Shown here: positions 1 through 6,004 of the stretch, piece by piece
How positions within the stretch are numbered: position 1 is the first letter of the stretch
Layout: each line of letters begins with the position of its first letter
From: an uncultured Oscillospiraceae bacterium
Lineage (GTDB): Bacteria; Bacillota; Clostridia; Oscillospirales; Oscillospiraceae
Direction: 5' to 3'
NCBI GenBank assembly: GCA_934615645.1
Contig: CAKTTR010000094.1
Location: 1 to 6,004, forward strand
Length of the DNA stretch: 6,004 nucleotides
Made by a program: the position numbers and the translations under genes
Notes under the pieces: generated by a model
Database searches by the model: none
What the model was told of the DNA's origin: nothing
What the model saw: only the letters and a program-made list of their open reading frames with translations

Positions 1-2265
1 TCCATGTCCCTGGCGACGGCCTTTGGCCTTTCTTTAAAAAATCTCTTCACCAAAAAGGGCCGCACCCTGCTGACAGCCTTTGCCGGGTCCATCGGCATCA
101 TCGGCATCGCGCTGATCTTCGCCGTCTCCCAGGGGACGACGTCTTACATCGACGCGGTGCAGGAGGACACTCTCTCGTCCTATCCCCTGACCCTGGAAGC
201 CCAGCATATGGATATGACCTCCCTGCTGGAGCTCTTCATAGGCCAAGCCAAGAGCGATACGGACCACGGCGACGATGCTGTCTATCAAAAGACGATGTTT
301 TACGATCTCATCAACGCCCTGAACTCCGATCGGACATCGGAAAACGATCTGGCCGCATTCAAAACCTACCTAGAAGCCGAGCGCGCTAAGGACGGCAGCC
401 CACTACAGGAGGCCGTCAGCGGCGTCCAATACACCTACAACAGCGACTTCCTCGTCTACACCCAAAACGTGGACGGGACAATCCTCCAGTCCGACACCCA
501 GCAGCTTTTGCAGGAGCTGCTGGTGGAGTACTTCGGCATGGATATCTCCTCGATGCTGAACCTCGGCGAGGAATATGGCTTTATGGGCTCGTCCGCCATG
601 CGCAGCATGTCCTTCGGCGGCACCTCCGCCGTCCTGTGGCAGCAGATGCTGGCCGGGGACGATGGCGCGCTGATCAATCCACTGCTCAAGGGGCAATATG
701 ACTTGGTCTACGGCAGCTGGCCCACGGCGTATAACGAGATTGTCCTGGTGCTGGACGAGAACAACGAGCTAGACGACATGACGCTCTACGCCCTGGGCCT
801 GAAGGCGAAAGAAGAGGTCGACGCTATGGCCCAGGCAGCGCTGGATAAAGAGCAGGTCGCGCCCACCAGCGAGCACTGGAGCTACCGGGAGATTTGCGAC
901 ATGGACTTCCGCACCGTCTTCCCCGCCGACTGTTACAGCTACGACACCGCCACCGGCCTGTATACCGACCTGCGCACGACCCAAGCCGGGATGAAATACC
1001 TCTATGACAACGGCTTGTCCCTCAAGGTCACCGGCATCATCCGCCCCAGTGAGGACGCCGTCTCCACCATGCTCACCGGCTCCATCGGCTACACCGCCGC
1101 GCTGACGGAATATCTCATCGACCACACCAGCGGCGCCCCGGCGCTGGAAGCGCAGCTGGAGGCCCCGCAGCGGGATATCTTCACCGGTCTTCCCTTCCAG
1201 GAAAACACCGGCAATCTCTCCGACGCGGAAAAAGAGACCGCCTTCCGCGATTACATCGCCGCCCTGACGGAAGCCCAGCAGGCGGAGGTCTATTTGAAGA
1301 TCCAAAGCATCCCCAGCCAAGACCTGCTGGATAACGCCGTCGCCCAGGCCCTGGGCGGCATGGACCGGGCCGCCCAGGAGGCGATGCTCTCCGAAGCGCT
1401 GACCCAGCAGATGAATGTTGACAGTGAGCAGCTGCAGCAATCCATCGCCGCCATGTCGGACGATGAGATGCAGCAGCTCTTCACCCAGATCATCCAGGAG
1501 CAGACGACGGCCCAATACGCCGCCCAGGTCCAGCAGCAGCTGGCCGGGCTGAGCCAGCAGCAAAAGGCCGCGGCGCTCCAGGCCGCGCTGCCGGGTTATA
1601 CAACAGTCCAGTGCGCCCAGTATTACGACCAGGTCCTGGAATTTTCCGATTCCACCTATGAAGCCAACCTGGAAAAGCTGGGCTACGTCGATCTGGACGA
1701 CCCGGCCTCCATCAGCCTCTACGCCGCCTCCTTTGACGCGAAAGAACAGATCGAGGACGCCATCGCCGCGTATAACGACGCGGTGGACGACCTGGAGAAG
1801 ATCTCCTACACCGACTATGTCGGCCTGATGATGTCCTCCGTCACGACGATCATCAACGCCATCACCTATGTGCTCATCGCATTTGTCGCCGTCTCCCTCA
1901 TCGTCTCGTCCATCATGATCGGCGTCATCACCCTGATCTCCGTGCAGGAGCGGACGAAGGAGATCGGCATTCTGCGCTCCATCGGCGCATCGAAGAAAAA
2001 CGTCTCCAGCATGTTCACCGCGGAGACGGTCCTCATCGGCTTTGCCGCCGGGGCGCTGGGCGTGCTTATTACATATCTGCTCTGCATCCCCATCAATCTG
2101 ATCCTGCATCACCTGACGGGGATCGTCAATCTGCGGGCGTATCTGCCGGTTCCTGTGGCACTGGCGCTGGTGGTCATCAGCATCCTGCTGACGCTGCTCG
2201 CCGGGATGATCCCCTCCCGCAGCGCCGCGAAGAAAGACCCCGTCGTCGCCCTGCGGACGGAATAA
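1..2265 (+). CDS. ABC transporter permease, MacB/FtsX type (probably the C-terminal part of an ATPase-permease fusion; 5' partial)
   Basis: This is the membrane part of a type VII (MacB/FtsX-like) ABC exporter, a family that uses ATP hydrolysis to drive movements of an extracytoplasmic domain rather than classic transmembrane passage. Counting from the ATG at position 4, 753 residues are visible. TM1 lies at about 22-42 (rich in Gly/Ile, after a KKGRT basic stretch). A very large extracellular domain spans about 43-610. TM2 is at about 614-646, TM3 at about 672-702 and TM4 at about 713-736. The cytoplasmic loop after TM2 carries the family hallmark QERTKEIGILRSIGASKK (648-665), and the tail IPSRSAAKKDPVVALR is the typical FtsX/MacB ending. 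The frame is open to base 1 and I see no room for a ribosome site, so the ATG at 4 is probably internal. In clostridial relatives this sequence follows directly on an N-terminal ATPase domain in one polypeptide. The extracellular domain has a Gln-rich helical stretch at about 405-530. The substrate cannot be told. The gene ends just before a strong terminator. The family call is secure; the fusion is an inference. Confidence 0.9.
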   Translation, partial: SMSLATAFGLSLKNLFTKKGRTLLTAFAGSIGIIGIALIFAVSQGTTSYIDAVQEDTLSSYPLTLEAQHMDMTSLLELFIGQAKSDTDHGDDAVYQKTMFYDLINALNSDRTSENDLAAFKTYLEAERAKDGSPLQEAVSGVQYTYNSDFLVYTQNVDGTILQSDTQQLLQELLVEYFGMDISSMLNLGEEYGFMGSSAMRSMSFGGTSAVLWQQMLAGDDGALINPLLKGQYDLVYGSWPTAYNEIVLVLDENNELDDMTLYALGLKAKEEVDAMAQAALDKEQVAPTSEHWSYREICDMDFRTVFPADCYSYDTATGLYTDLRTTQAGMKYLYDNGLSLKVTGIIRPSEDAVSTMLTGSIGYTAALTEYLIDHTSGAPALEAQLEAPQRDIFTGLPFQENTGNLSDAEKETAFRDYIAALTEAQQAEVYLKIQSIPSQDLLDNAVAQALGGMDRAAQEAMLSEALTQQMNVDSEQLQQSIAAMSDDEMQQLFTQIIQEQTTAQYAAQVQQQLAGLSQQQKAAALQAALPGYTTVQCAQYYDQVLEFSDSTYEANLEKLGYVDLDDPASISLYAASFDAKEQIEDAIAAYNDAVDDLEKISYTDYVGLMMSSVTTIINAITYVLIAFVAVSLIVSSIMIGVITLISVQERTKEIGILRSIGASKKNVSSMFTAETVLIGFAAGALGVLITYLLCIPINLILHHLTGIVNLRAYLPVPVALALVVISILLTLLAGMIPSRSAAKKDPVVALRTE

Positions 2266-2299
2266 CCCCGCAGGCACGCGATCGCATCCGCTCTCCCAA

Positions 2300-2343
2300 C
2301 GCGGGAGCTGGCACAAATCTGCGCCAGCCCCCGCGCTTTTTTT
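2300..2343 (+). terminator. Rho-independent terminator of the ABC transporter gene
   Basis: Two 13-base arms at 2300-2312 and 2323-2335 pair with one A/C mismatch in the middle, around a 10-base loop. They are followed by C and a run of seven T at 2337-2343. The hairpin begins 35 bases after the stop codon of the permease, so it closes that transcription unit. Confidence 0.88.
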
Positions 2344-2396
2344 GCGCCTTCCCCCACCCTGCGCGACGCCCGCGCCCCTTTGCACACAATTTCCCT

Positions 2397-2437
2397 AAAA
2401 CATAAAATCCGGGGCGCTGCGATCTGCAGCGCCCCGG
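2397..2437 (-). terminator. Rho-independent terminator of the SLH protease gene
   Basis: A perfect 12-bp GC-rich inverted repeat has arms at 2409-2420 and 2426-2437 and a 5-base loop. Read on the minus strand it is followed by a T-rich tract (ATTTTATGTTTT, 2408-2397). It starts 26 bases beyond the stop codon of the protease gene. With the plus-strand terminator next to it, it insulates the two convergent genes. The plus-strand side of the same hairpin also has TTTT a few bases downstream, so weak bidirectional action is possible. Confidence 0.85.
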
Positions 2438-2463
2438 TGGGGTTTTACTTATTAACTTCTTGC

Positions 2464-5400
2464 TTATTTGCTCAGATAACGCATCAGGACGGATGCGACC
2501 TCTGCACGTGTCGCCGTCCCTGCCGGGCGGAAGTTGCCGCTGGTATCGCCGGAGATCACGCCTCTGGCGACGGCCCAGCGCACCGCGTCCGCAGCCCAAG
2601 CCGAGATCTGGTCTGCATCGTGGAAGCCGTCCAGGCTGCCCTCCGCTGCCGTGTCCTCTTTCTGGTAAGCGGCATAGCGGTAGAACAAGGAGGCCATTTG
2701 CTCTCTCGTGATCGGGTCCTTCGGGCCGAACTTGCCGTTGCCGTAACCGGCGATGATGCCGTTCTGCTCCGCCCAGGCGACGGACTTGGCAAACCAAGCG
2801 TCCGCCGGGACATCCTGGAAGCTGGCCGCACCGGTCACCGCCGGGGAGCCCGCCAGCCGGTAGAAGATCGCCGCCATCATGGAGCGGTCCAGCGTCAGCT
2901 GCGGGGCGAAGGTCGTCTCCGTCATGCCGACCATCAGCTCCTGCGCGGCAACATAGGTCACCGCGTCATAGAACCAAGCGTCCTCCGGCACATCGTCAAA
3001 GGACGGCCCGCCCGTGGCCGGGATGACCTCTGTCCGCTCTGCGCCGCAGGCCGTGCAGGTGTAGCGCATCTGGCCATCGGCCCGCGCCGTCGCCGGGGTG
3101 ACGACCTCGCCGTCATTCCAGCTGTGGCCCGTAGCCGGGATCGTCTCCTGCGCCTGCAGGACCTTGCCGCAGCGGTCGCAGTGGCTGCCCGCGGTCTTGC
3201 CCGGCGTCTCGCAACCCGCTTTAACCGCTGCATCCTCTACGACTTCGTGCCCCAGCACCTTGGTCTCTTCCTGGTAGCGCAGGCCGCACAGATTGCAGGT
3301 ATACCGGGCCAGACCGGCTGCCTCGCACGTCGCCTTCCGAAGGGTCTCGACCGTGAAGTCGTGCTCGCACGGCGCCGCTTCGCCGGCCTGCAGCCGGATG
3401 TCGATATAGGAGCTCGTCCGCGGAATGGTGAACGCGCCGCGGGCGGTCTGGTAGCCCTCCGCCGCGACTTCGTAGTAATAATAGCCCTTCGTCAGGCGGT
3501 ATTCGCCAGGCATCCCCTCGCTGGGGGCAATGGTCTCACCCTGCTCATTTTTCAGCGTGATCGTCGCATTGCCGCTTTCCAGCAGCACCGCAGGCTGCAC
3601 ATCCAGCAGAACCATATAAAGCCGGTCCGTCATCTTGGCAGAGATGACCTTGCTCTGCCCGCGGTCCTGCTCCGCCACCGTGATGCTCCCCTGCACAGCC
3701 TGGTAAAGCGTCGAGGTGACCGTGTAGCTGTATTCGCCGGGGTCCAGCGCCCAGACGCCCTTTTTATAGGCCGTCACGTTCTTGCCGTCCGCGTCGCGTA
3801 CCGTCACGGTCGCGTTCGGCGCCAGGTCCGAAGCCGTCACGTTGAAGCTGACGCTGCACACATCGCGCATCCCGCGCATGACGACCTGCACCGGGTTCTT
3901 CCCCTCTGCGTAGTCGTTCGTCGCATCGTCGACGGTAAATTCGCCTGTCTCTTTAAAGTAGTCGTTTGCCGTGACGGTATAAGTGTATTTGCCGTTTTTC
4001 GTCAGGAAGCTGCCGTCTGTCTGCTTGTCCAGGCTCTTGCCGCTGGGCGATGTCACACTGATGCGGGCATCTTCCACCGGCTCACCCGCCGTATCCACGA
4101 CCTGGAACACCGTCTTGTAATCCGCGCCGTCCAGCGTCAGGACCAGCTTGTGGCTGGCACGCACCGGGGTAAAGGTCCCCGTCAGCTTGCTGTATTTGTT
4201 CGCCGTCAGCTCATAGCGGTAGCTCTGGCCGATGGTCACGGCATAGCTGCCGTTCTGCGGCAGGATCTCGGTATCGCCCTGGTACAGATGCACCGTCAGG
4301 GCGTTCTGCTCCGCCGTCAGCGCTGTCCCGGCGGCATTCTGCGCCGAGATCTGCAGCTGGGCCGCCTGCCCGGCGTTCTTGGAGAGGTTCGTCAGCCGTT
4401 CGATCATATTGGAGAAGCTGACAATGCCCCAGCCGTAGTAAATGTCCTGCCCGTTGATATCCGAGCGGGCTGTGGCGTGCTTTTCCTGGGCCGTCTCCTT
4501 CAGCAGCTGCTGGAAGGCGGCGTGGTTCGTCGTGATGGCAGCGGCGCTGTCCGTCCCGGCGTAGCAGGATGTCAGGTCGTTCTGCAGGCTCACGCTGATC
4601 GCAGCCAGCGCGCTGACCTCCGGCGCGGAGAAGCTGGTGCCGGAGCCGTAATAATAGCCGCCGTCGTACCAAAGGCTCGTGTAGTTCTCGCCGGGCGCGC
4701 AGACCCAGACCTTATTCTCATAGCCCGCGCCGTTGCCCTTGGAGAGGATCTGCGTGTAATAAGAATAGGTACCGGTGCGGTCCGTGGAGCCGATGCCGAT
4801 GGCGTACTGGGCCGGATAGCTGGCTCTCGTGTCGCCATCGTTACCGGCGGCGACGATCACGATGATCCCCGCGTCAATGGCGCGCTTGACGGCATTTTCC
4901 AGCGTCGTGGTGCTGTCCTCGCCGCCCAGGCTCATATTGATGACGCTGATATTCGCGCCCTCTTTGCCGTTCGTCCTGTCAAAATCTTCCCGCTGCTGGC
5001 AGGCATAGTTGATGGCGTTGACGATGATGCTCGTCTCCGTCGTCTCGGCGATGAACACGCGCAGGGGCATGACATAGACCTGGTCCGCGATCCCGGCGAT
5101 GCCCGTCTCATTGCCGCGGACTGCCGCGATCTGACCGGTGACAAACGTACCGTGGCCCATGACGTCCCGGGTGTTCTCCCCGTCGTAAACAAAGTCGCGC
5201 CCCGCCAGGACGTGGCTATAGTCGATATCCTCATGGTCCGGATCCAGGCCGGAGTCGATGACCGCCACGACGATCTGGTCCATCGGGTTGCCGTCGCCGC
5301 CCATGTCATAATCCGTATCGACATCCGTGCCGGTGATGCCGTATTTCCAGGCTTCTTCCACCTGCATCAGCGCCAGATGGCGGCCGTTGTCCGACTCGCT

Positions 5401-5781
5401 GGGGCCGGAGACCCGGTCGGTCATCCGCATCAGGTAGTTCGGCTCGATGTACTCGATGGCCGCGCTGTCGCCCAGCGCCTTGGCATCGTCCAGCGTTTCG
5501 GCGAGGTAGACGCTGCCGTCTGTCTCCAGCGGCTGGACGCCTTCTGCCGCCGCCTTCTTTTCCAGCGACGCCGCCCGCTTTTTCGAGATGCCGTCCTTGA
5601 TCTTGACCAAGTAGCCGTTGTAATTCGTATCGTTATCCTGGGCCAGCTGCGCATCGAGCTGCTGCTCCAGCGCAGACCAACCATCCGCCGCGGCAACGTG
5701 CGGCGCCGCACCAAACAGCATTGCCGCTGCCAGGCACAGGCTCAGCGCACCGCGGAGCCCCTGTCTCTTCTTTTTCTTCAA
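2464..5781 (-). CDS. Secreted subtilisin-like S8 serine protease with beta-sandwich repeats, Cys-ribbon repeats and three SLH domains
   Basis: This is a 1105-residue cell-surface endopeptidase. Residues 1-32 form a signal peptide: KKKKR, then a hydrophobic core, then an A-A-A cleavage site before D33. About 55-118 is an I9-type inhibitory propeptide ending in IEYIEPNY. The S8 domain runs about 135-465, with catalytic Asp176 (VAVIDSG), His210 (GHGTFVTG) and Ser383 (GTSFSAP) and oxyanion Asn314 (AAGND), so all key residues are present and activity is expected. An Asp-rich insert at 152-168 just before Asp176 may bind calcium. Four diverged PEGA/Ig-like repeats follow (about 474-546, 556-636, 642-717, 722-797), each with a G-x-Y-x-Y...Y...G-x-F/I-T pattern. 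Three Cys-ribbon repeats cover 805-924 with CxxC pairs at 829/832, 868/871 and 909/912. SLH domains at about 927-986, 988-1050 and 1052-1105 should anchor the protein to secondary cell wall polymer; the TRAE-type motif is clear in SLH2 (TREQ) and SLH3 (TRAE) but degenerate in SLH1 (LDRS). The start is TTG: it has a GAGGG site 7 bases upstream and gives a full signal peptide, whereas the next Met (21) lies inside the hydrophobic core. The gene is monocistronic by its own promoter and terminator. The physiological substrate is unknown; surface protein processing or nutrient proteolysis are both plausible. Confidence 0.95.
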   Translation of the reverse strand: MKKKKRQGLRGALSLCLAAAMLFGAAPHVAAADGWSALEQQLDAQLAQDNDTNYNGYLVKIKDGISKKRAASLEKKAAAEGVQPLETDGSVYLAETLDDAKALGDSAAIEYIEPNYLMRMTDRVSGPSESDNGRHLALMQVEEAWKYGITGTDVDTDYDMGGDGNPMDQIVVAVIDSGLDPDHEDIDYSHVLAGRDFVYDGENTRDVMGHGTFVTGQIAAVRGNETGIAGIADQVYVMPLRVFIAETTETSIIVNAINYACQQREDFDRTNGKEGANISVINMSLGGEDSTTTLENAVKRAIDAGIIVIVAAGNDGDTRASYPAQYAIGIGSTDRTGTYSYYTQILSKGNGAGYENKVWVCAPGENYTSLWYDGGYYYGSGTSFSAPEVSALAAISVSLQNDLTSCYAGTDSAAAITTNHAAFQQLLKETAQEKHATARSDINGQDIYYGWGIVSFSNMIERLTNLSKNAGQAAQLQISAQNAAGTALTAEQNALTVHLYQGDTEILPQNGSYAVTIGQSYRYELTANKYSKLTGTFTPVRASHKLVLTLDGADYKTVFQVVDTAGEPVEDARISVTSPSGKSLDKQTDGSFLTKNGKYTYTVTANDYFKETGEFTVDDATNDYAEGKNPVQVVMRGMRDVCSVSFNVTASDLAPNATVTVRDADGKNVTAYKKGVWALDPGEYSYTVTSTLYQAVQGSITVAEQDRGQSKVISAKMTDRLYMVLLDVQPAVLLESGNATITLKNEQGETIAPSEGMPGEYRLTKGYYYYEVAAEGYQTARGAFTIPRTSSYIDIRLQAGEAAPCEHDFTVETLRKATCEAAGLARYTCNLCGLRYQEETKVLGHEVVEDAAVKAGCETPGKTAGSHCDRCGKVLQAQETIPATGHSWNDGEVVTPATARADGQMRYTCTACGAERTEVIPATGGPSFDDVPEDAWFYDAVTYVAAQELMVGMTETTFAPQLTLDRSMMAAIFYRLAGSPAVTGAASFQDVPADAWFAKSVAWAEQNGIIAGYGNGKFGPKDPITREQMASLFYRYAAYQKEDTAAEGSLDGFHDADQISAWAADAVRWAVARGVISGDTSGNFRPAGTATRAEVASVLMRYLSK

Positions 5782-5788
5782 AGTATTT

Positions 5789-5793
5789 CCCTC
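5789..5793 (-). promoter_or_regulatory. Ribosome binding site deciding a TTG start
   Basis: GAGGG on the minus strand lies 7 bases before the TTG at 5781-5779. The upstream frame stays open but contains no ATG, so this site fixes the start of the protease. An AGGA eight bases further out is too far from the TTG to be the main site. Confidence 0.8.
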
Positions 5794-5801
5794 AATTCCT
5801 G

Positions 5802-5839
5802 CGGCCCTCAGGCCGGCAAATGATTGCAGCTTGCGCTGC
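5802..5839 (-). other. Two small hairpins in the protease 5' leader
   Basis: In transcript order, the first stem pairs 5839-5835 with 5830-5826: GCAGC and GCTGC around the loop GCAA, a GNRA tetraloop. The second pairs 5815-5811 with 5806-5802: CGGCC and GGCCG around TGAG. The second ends 8 bases before the GAGGG ribosome site, so it does not mask it directly. The leader is about 105-110 bases long if the promoter call is right. The stems are only 5 bp each and may have no function; I do not recognise a riboswitch or T-box here. Confidence 0.4.
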
Positions 5840-5888
5840 CCTAACGCCCCTGCCCCAGAAGCGCCCTGCGCCCCGTTTGAGAAAGCGT

Positions 5889-5906
5889 TTATCTATTATA
5901 AGATAA
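5889..5906. promoter_or_regulatory. Operator-like 18-bp dyad over the -10 region
   Basis: The minus strand reads TTATCT, then TATAAT, then AGATAA: two perfect 6-base inverted arms around a 6-base centre that is itself a consensus -10. A dimeric repressor bound here would block polymerase. No regulator gene is in the window to pair with it, so the role is inferred from symmetry and position only. AT-rich sequence can form such dyads by chance. Confidence 0.4.
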
Positions 5907-5928
5907 CACACCAAGCTACGAAAGTCAA
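5895..5928 (-). promoter_or_regulatory. Sigma-A-like promoter of the SLH protease gene
   Basis: On the minus strand there is TTGACT (5928-5923), a 5/6 match to the -35 consensus. TATCTT (5905-5900) lies at the ideal 17-bp spacing and is a 4/6 match to the -10. A perfect TATAAT overlaps it at 5900-5895, but that one is 22 bp from TTGACT. Either -10 would start transcription roughly 100-110 bases before the TTG. The AT-rich block stands out from its GC-rich surroundings, which supports a promoter. Confidence 0.7.
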
Positions 5929-5966
5929 TTTGCAAGCTCCCAAATATCTCCATTTTCCGCCCCCCT

Positions 5967-6004
5967 GCCCCACGTACCCCCTAGCCCCACGTACCCCCTA
6001 GCCC
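5967..6004. repeat. 17-bp direct tandem repeat, at least 2.2 copies, cut by the window edge
   Basis: The unit GCCCCACGTACCCCCTA occurs without change at 5967-5983 and 5984-6000, and a third copy starts at 6001 (GCCC). There are no spacers, so it is not a CRISPR. The unit is C-rich on the plus strand and carries an ACGT/GTAC core. The array lies about 40 bases upstream of the protease promoter and continues beyond the window, so its full copy number is unknown. Confidence 0.85.

Noticed and set aside
769..2385. A 538-codon minus-strand open frame over the ABC permease
   Set aside because: Same exact antisense register; it ends where the permease has a CTA Leu codon at 769-771. The product is Gly/Asp/Arg-rich without any recognisable motif, and the plus-strand gene has clear FtsX/MacB hallmarks.
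5733..5735. A lipoprotein signal at Cys16 of the protease
   Set aside because: The residues before it (LSL) do not fit a lipobox, which needs Gly, Ala or Ser just before Cys. The hydrophobic core continues beyond it to an A-A-A signal peptidase I site.
1..5781. A functional link between the ABC exporter and the protease, such as a peptide export and maturation system
   Set aside because: The genes are convergent, each has its own terminator, no precursor peptide or modification enzyme lies between them, and the protease carries its own Sec-type signal peptide.
2380..5823. A 1147-codon open frame on the plus strand covering the whole protease gene
   Set aside because: Its codons are in exact register with the protease codons, so its stops would need TTA, CTA or TCA in the sense gene, and this GC-rich gene avoids those. 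The translation is rich in Arg, His, Ala and Val with no domain, while the minus strand has full catalytic motifs, a signal peptide and SLH domains.
5721..5906. A 61-codon plus-strand frame over the protease leader
   Set aside because: It overlaps the signal peptide, ribosome site and promoter of the protease, has no ribosome site of its own that I can see, and gives a Pro/Arg/Ser-rich product without features.
5967..6004. A CRISPR array at the right edge
   Set aside because: The 17-bp units abut directly with no spacers between them, so this is a simple tandem repeat.

Overview
The window suggests a GC-rich, low-GC-phylum (Firmicutes/Bacillota) anaerobe, most likely a clostridial gut bacterium of the Oscillospiraceae type. 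This rests on the GC-rich codon use, a MacB/FtsX-type permease of the clostridial style, a surface protease with Cys-ribbon repeats and three S-layer homology (SLH) domains, and Gram-positive style GAGGG ribosome binding and promoter signals. The taxon is inferred from style, not from a marker gene.

Layout. Positions 1-2265 (+) hold the permease part of a MacB-like ABC transporter. The frame is open to the window edge, and the protein is probably the C-terminal portion of an ATPase-permease fusion. Positions 2266-2463 are a convergent intergenic gap with two back-to-back Rho-independent terminators, one per strand, and no gene. Positions 2464-5781 (-) hold one large secreted subtilisin-like (S8) protease. 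Its parts in order are signal peptide, I9-type propeptide, catalytic domain with a complete Asp-His-Asn-Ser set, four diverged beta-sandwich repeats, three Cys-ribbon repeats and three SLH domains. It uses a TTG start with a good GAGGG ribosome binding site. Positions 5782-6004 are its leader and promoter region: two small hairpins, a sigma-A-like promoter with a perfect 18-bp dyad over the -10, and a 17-bp tandem repeat running off the right edge.

The two genes are convergent and separately terminated, so they are not an operon and nothing in the sequence ties their functions together beyond both acting at the cell envelope. I see no RNA gene, mobile element, CRISPR array or defence system. 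No clearly new biological system is visible. The most interesting points are the modular architecture of the protease, a Cys loss in its third ribbon, the operator-like dyad over its promoter and the edge tandem repeat.
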